Below are positions 54,301 through 61,600 of a stretch of DNA of 64,000 bases, piece after piece; position 1 is the first letter of the stretch; each line of letters opens with the position of its first letter. Origin of the DNA: Amoebophrya sp. A120. Its lineage: Eukaryota; Sar; Dinophyceae; Syndiniales; Amoebophryaceae. The position numbers were made by a program, and so were the translations under genes. The stretch is taken from positions 1,105,858 to 1,169,857 of the forward strand of contig CAJINV010000014.1 in assembly GCA_905178155.1 (NCBI GenBank), read 5' to 3'. The notes below the pieces were generated by a model. The model did not search any database. It saw only the letters and a program-made list of their open reading frames with translations, and had not been told where the DNA came from.

Positions 54301-57148
54301 GAATCCATGGCCGCGGCTACTCCGGAGGCCGCATCTCTTTCGCGTCCCAGGTAGCTAGCTAAGTACCAAGAGCCGCCAACTCGCTTAGACAGATCTATTC
54401 TGCGTGTGCCCGCTTGTATGCCTATGGAGTGCCGTAAGATCATATGTGGCGAAAAAAAAAAGTTTTTTGAAAAAAGTAGTTGATCCAGTTGAAAGTGAAA
54501 CAAAATCAGAACAACGCGGAAGATCTGGACGCTTCTACTGCGGAGGATCTCGTCCTCCCGTCCCCAGATACGGAAATTCAGCGGTACGCCTGCGAACACA
54601 AGGAGGATCTGCAGATGTGGCTGAAGTTTTTGGAAAAGGCGGCGCAGAAGAAGATGAACGATTATGAGAGTGCACAACAACTGCTTGCGTTTTCCCGCGG
54701 CCTCATTTGTCATGCAAAATACCGAGAGTCCGTGTGCGTGTGCGTGTCCGCTTCTCGCCTGTAAGCAGTCTATGCACGACATGACAACAAGCTTCCCACG
54801 AAGAACTCGAGCAGTACTAGAATTGCTGTGCGGATTAGGTGGATTTGTCATGCGGAAGCTACTAGAGCTACTTACACTTCTGGCAATGCTTCTGTTGCGC
54901 ATGCCACTTGTGCTCCTCTTCAAATTATGAGGGGAGCGAATAAAAAGGGGAAGTTGTTGTGCACTCTTATAAGGAAGACATCGAAGATCTTTCCTTTCTG
55001 ATGAAAAAGGCGAAGTTAGTGGACATGAAGCTGCTCTGCCAAATCCGGAATAGAAGGGCGAAGATTCCGGATGACACCGCCAGTACGGTCGGGTCGGTCA
55101 ACGACGAAAGTAACCAGCAGAACAATACGCGTATACAAGTATGTCTGGTTCTGGAAGACTGCTGCAATGTTTGTCTCATGCTTCGGTGATAAACGAGATC
55201 GAGAAAACAACCTGTCTTGCCTATTGCGATGCAGTTGCAGCCCCCTCTCTTTGCCATGCAATAAGAGATCCAATTGAATTTCTCATGCGCGTAAAAATTA
55301 CGGAAGTCATAGCACTAGCAGCTGAAAATCTTGTGAGGCGTTGCTCCATTGAGCAGGAGTCTGCTAGCTTACCAACCACGCATGATCAGCGTCACAAGTC
55401 TGTTCCAGACCCAAAAACACTTGCAATTCATAAACAATAATGCTGCCTTGCGCTCCTCTGCGGAACTATACCGGCCGGTGTTTAAGCGAGAGCTGTGGAA
55501 ATTAAACCAGAACGGGGAGATATCGTAGCGAAAAAATTGTCTCACCGTGGTGATTTTGCAAAATCTGCATCACAAGTTTGTTACGCATGTATGACACTGA
55601 AAATATGTCATGCGGGGTTCCTCCGAGAAAACACAGCTAGAAACCCAGCGTCTTGCATGTGCAGCATGACACACACTTTTGCAATCCATCTTCTGCATCA
55701 CAAGCTCACAGTGAAACAGTTTTTGCTTGCGATAGGAGATCATGAACGAAGAGCACTGGTTGAAAAGGGAAATGTGGCTCGCGAGAAACGGGGCGTATCC
55801 GGAGTAAAAACGTTCCCACATCATAATCAAGTTGCAAACTCTGCAACACAAATCCAGAAGTTTTGGGAGCCACGCATGACAAGTTCGTCTCTGTATTGTA
55901 GTGCATGTTAGCAAGGACAATTGCATCATGAACCCGTCTCCTCATCCTGTTTACAGCATTACAAATGCCAAAACCCGATTAGAAATGGCTCTGATAGGGA
56001 TCATGCGCATTACAAGTCTTCCTGTCTTTGCAAATCTGCATGACAACTCTGGAGTGGGGACGTTTTTATTCAGGATAGGGCGTTCTGCTACTTCAGCAAG
56101 AAAGAAGACCGTGAGTTGCAGTACTACACGGCGGATGACATCTATCGTAGGAAAAAAGTGTTACAGTTACACATTGTGTTGCAAGCCCAGCATGACAGAC
56201 AGCCTCTGTCATGCCGGATAAGCCTAGGAACCTTGTTTCATACGTGTTTTCCCGTAGGATTTCTGCATTGCAAGTTTTCTCTCTAATGCAAAGAAATTTG
56301 TGTTGCTGCATTGACAATAGATGTGTAACTGTAACACTTTTTTCTTGGGATAACATCAAACACGTACACTGCGCGGAGGTACTCGTAATAAGTAGCAAAT
56401 TTAAATAAAAGGATTAGCATGACATCAGCCTGCATTTCTTTGTGATGCATAGACCCCGCAGTTGGGTACATCATCATCATCATCATGCAAAGACCGTGCG
56501 AGGATGCGTATTATAGAGGAAAGAATAAGAAAGAACGATGCATTTCCATTTGTAAAAAAGAGCCAGCACCTCCTGATTTATTACCTGTTCTCTCAGGTCC
56601 CCTACCCCGAGCAATCTTGCCGCCCGTGGACTTTTTCGATGACTTTGAAAGCGCAGGACGGCGTGGAGTTCGCCCCCGGTGTGTATCAAACGGAAAAATC
56701 CCCCCTCCCCATATCGAAATGGAAATCTGTGATGCAGGATTTGAGGTACCAAATCGACTTGTCATGCTAGAAGGCCAAGAGCCGCAGTCGTGGTCTCGTT
56801 TGCAGGCAATTTGTCATGCTGTTTCCCACTCTCAGCTGCCTCCTATCATGCTGAAGATGCAAGGCTCCCCCACGCCACCCAGCACTACAGTCCGCATCTT
56901 TTCCCGTGTAGCATGACAAAGCTGATTTGTGACAACAAATCTGCATCACAGATTTCCGTTTTGATATGGGGAAGGGGATTTTTCCTTTTGATAGTGTTTT
57001 TGCGGCCACCAGTGAGGACGTCATGAAAACCTTCCTGGGCTGTATCCGGAAATTCCAGGAAAAGCACCGGCGGAGGCAAGAAGCGCGGGAACAAAAATCA
57101 AAGGAGGCCACAGCTGCTGCTGGAGGGAGTAGCAGCACGAGGCACTGA
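48377..57148 (+). CDS. Membrane-anchored protein kinase with two PH domains (kinase gene 1)
   Basis: Seventeen exons (48377-48938, 49436-49477, 49805-49941, 50265-50523, 50671-50760, 50964-51052, 51326-51476, 51666-52543, 52707-53027, 53285 plus 54481-54662, 54977-55131, 55438-55520, 55740-55795, 56083-56142, 56358-56378, 56597-56683, 56999-57148) give 1,108 codons. Four introns are GT-AG, the rest introners, plus one 1.2-kb insertion. MGC at the N-terminus suggests myristoylation and palmitoylation. Kinase: RYELIPGKEGWLGEGSFSSV (Gly loop), VAVKTY (Lys), HLDIKPEN (about residues 409-416), KLIDVDG in place of DFG, YCAPEWA (APE), DVWSVGVSLLEL. The catalytic Asp and metal Asp remain; Arg of HRD and Phe/Gly of DFG are replaced. 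PH 1 begins LLKGVLWKLNSDGD and ends with QMWLKFLEKAA; PH 2 begins VFKRELWKLNQNGE and ends with DVMKTFLGCIRKFQ. A phosphoinositide-recruited kinase is likely. Confidence 0.88.
48939..49430 (+). mobile_element. Introner element, family A, enlarged by a nested insertion
   Basis: Termini TATCAAGTGTAAAAGTGTCT and inverted GACATTTTTACATTTGATA. Perfect target duplication GAAGC. At 492 bp it is twice the family size because a 229-bp segment has been added inside (see 49102-49330). Confidence 0.93.
49102..49330. repeat. Nested insertion flanked by 15-bp direct repeats, with a 35-bp tandem duplication
   Basis: CGCGGAGCACAAAGT occurs at 49087-49101 and 49316-49330. Between them a 35-bp unit starting GGTATTGGCAGAGGCTAAAT is repeated twice in tandem (49207-49241 and 49242-49276, one mismatch). 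Confidence 0.8.
49478..49799 (+). mobile_element. Introner element, family C
   Basis: Termini TATCGAAAGGAAAAATCCCC and inverted GGGATTTTTCCTCACAATA. Duplication TACGAAC (7 bp, with CGAAC as the usual five). It splits the kinase just before the Gly loop. Confidence 0.93.
49942..50259 (+). mobile_element. Introner element, family F
   Basis: Termini TATGGGAGTGTCAGGATTGA and inverted TCAATCCTGACGCTTCCATA. Duplicates AGACG/AAACG. It interrupts the kinase directly after the VAVKT lysine motif. Confidence 0.92.
50761..50958 (+). mobile_element. Introner element, family G
   Basis: Termini TATGAAATTGCACAACTCCT and inverted GTTGTGCACTCTCATA at the right edge. Target duplication CGCCA. Confidence 0.9.
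51053..51320 (+). mobile_element. Introner element, family A (core A3)
   Basis: Termini TATCAAATGCAAAAATGTCT and inverted GACATTTTTGCATTTGATA. Target dupl. CGCAC. The core is near-identical to 30575-30845. Confidence 0.95.
53028..53279 (+). mobile_element. Introner element, family A (core A2)
   Basis: Termini TATCAACTGTAAAAATGTCT and inverted GACATTTTTACAGTTGATA. Target duplication CGTTT. Compensatory change ACTG/CAGT in the TIR preserves pairing. Confidence 0.95.
53286..53334 (+). repeat. 49-bp direct repeat, left copy (PH-domain coding)
   Basis: Starts TGATCCAGTTGAAAGTGAAA and recurs at 54481-54529 with two mismatches. Both copies encode the same PH strand (VIQLKVKQNQNNA). The left copy soon meets a stop, so the right copy is the one continued in frame. 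Confidence 0.92.
53335..54480. mobile_element. 1.1-kb GC-rich insertion with ~37-bp terminal inverted repeats
   Basis: The left end (about 53351-53388) reads GCTTTTTTCTGAAAACTTTT then a T tract and GCCACATAT. The right end (about 54440-54477) is its inverted counterpart, ATATGTGGC, an A tract, then AGTTTTTTGAAAAAAG. The interior is GC-rich, contains C- and G-runs at about 53868-53970 that can pair, and encodes nothing recognised. It is embedded between the two 49-bp copies of PH coding sequence. Confidence 0.8.
54481..54529 (+). repeat. 49-bp direct repeat, right copy
   Basis: Second copy of 53286-53334; it continues in frame into the C-terminal helix of the first PH domain (KEDLQMWLKFLEKAA). 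Confidence 0.92.
54663..54971 (+). mobile_element. Introner element, family G
   Basis: Termini TATGAGAGTGCACAACAACT and inverted AAGTTGTTGTGCACTCTTATA. Duplicates ACGAT/AGGAA are eroded. Excision with five bases keeps frame (MNDDIEDL). Confidence 0.88.
55132..55432 (+). mobile_element. Introner element, family A (diverged)
   Basis: Termini TATACAAGTATGTCTGGTTC and inverted ACACTTGCAATTCATA with TTCCAGACCC. Flanking 5-mers (ACGCG, AACAA) no longer match, so this is probably older; removal of element plus five bases still keeps frame. Confidence 0.82.
55521..55734 (+). mobile_element. Introner element, family B (variant)
   Basis: Termini TATCGTAGCGAAAAAATTGT and inverted ACAGTTTTTGCTTGCGATA. 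Perfect target duplication GGAGA. It splits the second PH domain. Confidence 0.9.
55796..56077 (+). mobile_element. Introner element, family D
   Basis: Termini TATCCGGAGTAAAAACGTTC and inverted GGACGTTTTTATTCAGGATA. Perfect target duplication GGGCG. Confidence 0.94.
56143..56352 (+). mobile_element. Introner element, family B
   Basis: Termini TATCGTAGGAAAAAAGTGTT and inverted AACACTTTTTTCTTGGGATA. Perfect target duplication ACATC. The exon that follows is only 21 bp before a GT-AG intron. Confidence 0.94.
56684..56993 (+). mobile_element. Introner element, family C
   Basis: Termini TATCAAACGGAAAAATCCCC and inverted GGGGATTTTTCCTTTTGATA. Duplicates GTGTG/GTGTT. Removal of element plus five restores P-G-V-F-A-A. 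Confidence 0.93.
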
Positions 57149-58605
57149 AGAGATGTTGTACTTGTTTACAAAAAAAGTTGATGAAGGTCTATCTAATCTA
57201 AAACCTGAACTTGTACACAGCACACGGTGATTTTCGCTGACTCAAGCGGAAGGAGCCACAGGCGATTTCATTTTGTCACGACGTGTAGAAAAAAAAAATC
57301 ATGATGCAGCAGATGTAGTGCAGTAAAATTTGATTTGAAATAAAGGTAGAAATTATACGACGAGCATTATCAAGGTTACATATGTCGAAGTTTCAGTCAT
57401 CAAAGCGGGTCTATTCTCGCACATTGTATGAAGAGTGCAAAACTCAGTATAAGAATAAAGCGAAGCAGTCCACTCCTGCTATCTCATGAAAAAGACCAAA
57501 TATGAAGATCATGCTTTCGTCAAATAGTAAGAAGTACTCCAGTTTTATTGTAAAATCGTATTCGTATGTCAGAGTGAGAAGTAGAACACTAAAGTAAGAG
57601 CGTAGGAGGTATGGTCGTGAGGATCTATGAAGGCAAGCAGGTAGTAACCTAAAATGAAGTATGCAGCGTGAGGCAACAGGCAGAGGTAGTCATCTCTCTT
57701 GTCCTAGCAGGAGTTTGCGAAAAAATTCGAGGTTGTTTTCAACTCCTCCTGAATTTGCTTGTCATGGATCTTCACCTTTTTGTGCTAAGATAAATATCCA
57801 GAAATGTTGAAAAATGGAGAATACACTGACGTCGACAAGAATTGCGTGTCAGAGTCAGTTCATTGAATTGATTGTCGTGGTTGTTAAAGAAATGACTGAA
57901 ATTTTCTTTTCTTTACCGCATAGAAGTACGTAGCAATGGTGCACGAAACGACGGAGCGCGAGTGGAACCCCTTGTAGGTACATGTTTCAGAAACACATTG
58001 AAATATCAGAAATGTGTTCCAGCAGGAGCTGAGACGAAAATGAAAGTGAGCATTGAACCCTGTGCTGCAGGCAGAGAAACTGGAGCCGCCGGTTTCCGTT
58101 TTTTGATGACAAGAGAAAAATTCGGAATCAATCCAACTCATCAAGATCGAAAACGCAAAAGCAGTCCTGCAGCGTTGTTCGCACTGTTTTTTCTTCTCTT
58201 GCAACATCGCGGTTTTTTTTCCATGGATGTTTGTTGTATGAGCGGAGGAGAGACGGTGTTTTTGGTTGGCTTCCGTTTGTTTTTTTAATCCCAGTCGAAA
58301 TTCTGTTTTTTTTTTTTTATGGCTGACGTGGGGCTCGTGCTGTCCTATCCGAATCTGCATTTGTTTCATCCTGTGAAAAAATGCTTTATGTTAACGTTCC
58401 TTAATACCCCGTGCGTCTTCTGCCACAGGGACTCAAAATCGATTTTTCAGCCTGCGAATAAAGGTAAATTTTACCACAACTTTTTACAATGTGTTTCAAC
58501 GTTCACAACGACCATAAATGAACTTGGCGTCTGTTTTTACTGAATCGGGATCTTGTATGACCTGTAATCTTTGATTTGACAACATGAAAACAGCACAATG
58601 CTTCC
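57149..58605. other. Intergenic between the two kinase genes
   Basis: 1.45 kb of AT-rich sequence with T tracts and no recognised element or exon. It separates tandem paralogues on the same strand, so it should hold the promoter of kinase gene 2. Confidence 0.5.
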
Positions 58606-61600
58606 ATGAATCCGCTTGAAGAGGCCCGCCGAAAAGTTCGGGAACGGAAAGAACGCGAGCAGGCAGAACGCGACGAGCAGCAGGCGCGAATCCAGCGTGA
58701 GCTCGAAGAGGCTCAACGCTGGAGTCTGAGAAGTTTGATAACGGTACGTGAAAATTGATTTTTTATTCGATAATTTTGATTTAGATTTAGTCAGTGTCTA
58801 TGTCTTTTGGTTTGACAGGGACAGAGAAGTTTTTGTTTCGTATTGAAGAACTCGAACAACACCTACAATTCCTCGTAGTTGTCCGCATTTTCCAAAAAAT
58901 GACGCCAGATGCTCTGTTGCGGCGGTGCGAACAGGAATCAGAATAGGATGCCGGGCGGTGCAGGCACTTTATTGCAGGATGCTGATTCGACGGGAAACGC
59001 CACCAGTCCCGGGGGCAAGGCGCTCTCTGGAGGTGCGAGCAAGGCCGACGGGAGGAACAAAGATGCAAACAAAAACAACCTGCCGCTTGTGCTTGGCAAG
59101 TACGAGGTGCAGCAGGGAAGGGCGGGAGTGCTCGGGGAAGGCTCGTTTTCCGTGGTACAGCGGGGAACTGATGTGAATACGGGCAAAGTGGTCGCGGTGA
59201 AGACGTACAAGATCAGCAGTAAAGACACCGCGGAGGACATGGAAAATTGCGTCACCAAATTCAAGAGGCAGATCGAGGTAAGTGTGATTCGCTGTGAAAG
59301 CATCACAAATTTTTCGCGTGACTTTCATTCTTTGTGTGTGGATTTGATTGATATCTTGTGCACGATAAATTGTCAGTGATTCGTATTAATTTACGTGCAT
59401 GGCAAAGAAAAAGAATCGAAAGGTCGAGAACATCAATCTCAGGTCCTCCAAATGCTGATGGAACCCCTGGACAAGAAGTTTGTGACCGGCAACACCCAGA
59501 CCGCCAACCTGCACCACCCGGTTCTCATGAAGATCGACCCAAGGAAGTGTTTTCTCGAACTCCTTGATTTTTCGAAGGACAAGAACGGGAAACCGGGGCC
59601 GGACATGAAAGACGGAAAACTGTATGTGGTAACGGAGGTGGCGGACTACAGTTTGAAAGACTATCTCGGGCAGAAATTAGCGGAGAACGGGACTTTGTCG
59701 AGGGAATCCGTGCGACAAATCTGCAGGTCGTTTCTGATCGCTATGGCCATGCTGCATGTGAAAGGTACAAGTTGTTTTTACCTGAATGTGAACTCGACCT
59801 ACTTGCAAATTAATCATGTTGGCCATTTTGTTCAATTTGTTCTCAGAACAGCCGTGAATAAGTATTTTCTGGCAGGTACTATGATAAAAGCAAATCATGA
59901 AACTGCCTATATTCAGGTCTTGTCCACCTGGACATGAAGCCGGAGAACATCATGCGCGCTGGCGACTATCCTGAGTAAAAACGTCCCCACACCAGAGTCA
60001 AGATGGGAAATCTGCAACACAAATTTCCAAGCTTTAGGAGCTGCGCATGACAACTTAACATCTGCAGTGTAGTGCTGGTTAGCAAGGGAAGCCGCATGAG
60101 AAAGCCATTTTCTCATCCTGTCCACAGCATCACAAATGCTAAAACACGATTGGAAATGTCTGTCATGGAGATTGGCGTTACAAATTTTCGTGTCATGGCG
60201 GATTTGCATGACATTCCTGGGGTTGGAAGTTTGCGAGTTGCGAGTTGGAAGTTTGCGAGAATCAGAGTAAGGAATTGTTGGCAAAAAAAGCGAGGCGTTT
60301 TTCAGTTGGCAAGTTGGCACAGTATGGTTGTTGGCAAGTTCGCACTTTATTTTGTCATGCATGACAAACCACTACTATTTAGCAGTGTCTGTACAATTTT
60401 CCACTCCATAATACCCCCGGCCCCGGTGTATGACTAGTTCTATAACTAACTGCCTGGTGCCGGTTGCTGCTGCTCGTGCTCGTCGACCTCGTGCGTCCCT
60501 TTTCAACAACTTGATGCAACTACACGCGATGTTGGACTGCTTTACCCTGCTGTACTTTCGGTGACTGATGACCGCCTGCGCCGTCTATGCGGATGGTGGG
60601 CGCAAGGACCTCCACCCGGTGTGCTCGTGGTCCTGGATTCGACGTCACTATTTCGGCCGACCTCACGATAGGTTTGCTCGCGGTCCTCTATCCTGTGCCT
60701 GCTCTTGCCCCACGTCTTGCGCGACTCCTGCTCCTGTTTCTGCTGCGGACTAGATAATTCTGGGTGGGACCGCCGCCGATGTCGCTACCCCTGCCGATTT
60801 TACAAAGGGCCCCCTGACCAAGCATTGTCCAGTTGCTGCACTTGCTCCACATATGCCTCTACGCCTGCTCTCGATACTACTTTGGATCCGATCGGTCGCG
60901 ATATGCCGCTGCGACACATTCCAGCATACCATCAGCGCGGGCTGCTTCCGTGGGGCGACATCAATCTCGCCTACGACCAGTGGGGCTCAACCGACCCGCC
61001 CCCCCCCTATTTAAAAAATTCTAAGTCCAAAAAAAAAAATTTTTGATTATTAGTCTTAGGCACTGCACGTGCGAGGCTCCGTGTAAGTAATTACTTTCTG
61101 AACTTTTATCTTGTGCTGCTTGGCCGACTTTATTTCTATTTACCTTAGCTCGGGGCCGCATCCCTGTCGCTTTCCTTCGCCTATTCTCGTTTTCAAAATT
61201 TAAATATATTTCTTTCTACACTTTCTGTTCTCGGTTGCATTATATTGACCCACGCGTGGACCTACTTACTATTATTCTTTTGTGGGCCGCACCCCACCAC
61301 TTATTTTGCCTACCTCTCCTTGCGGGCCGCATCCCGCTATGCTATCTACTTCCTGACTTTTATCGTCGGCGCCGGCACTTTTAGTTAACTTTTGATTTGC
61401 CATTCATCCGTTGTTCGGGGCCGCATCCCCACTTTTCGTTCGCCTTTAGCCTTTCAGCTTTGGTGCTGGATTTCGGGCCGGGTGTCCCTCGTTTTTCCTT
61501 TTTTCTATTTTCTCTTAATGTATCCAAGATTTATCTTTTCTTGAAGGGCCGCATCCCTTCTAGTTATTTTCCTTCATCAGATCTCCAGGTAGTTTATGCG

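Noticed and set aside
58909-58911. ATG at 58909 as the only start of kinase gene 2
   Set aside because: Kept as an alternative, but an upstream exon (58606-58743) with ATG, coding-like sequence, a GTACGT donor and matching phase precedes it.
60440-61046. Retroelement ORF in the nested insertion
   Set aside because: Frames are short and no reverse transcriptase, integrase or nuclease motif is visible; only a C run and A-rich tract hint at a retro-type end.
61151-61560. CRISPR-like array
   Set aside because: Spacing is irregular (40-130 bp), the repeated unit is ~16 bp with varying stems, and the genome is eukaryotic.
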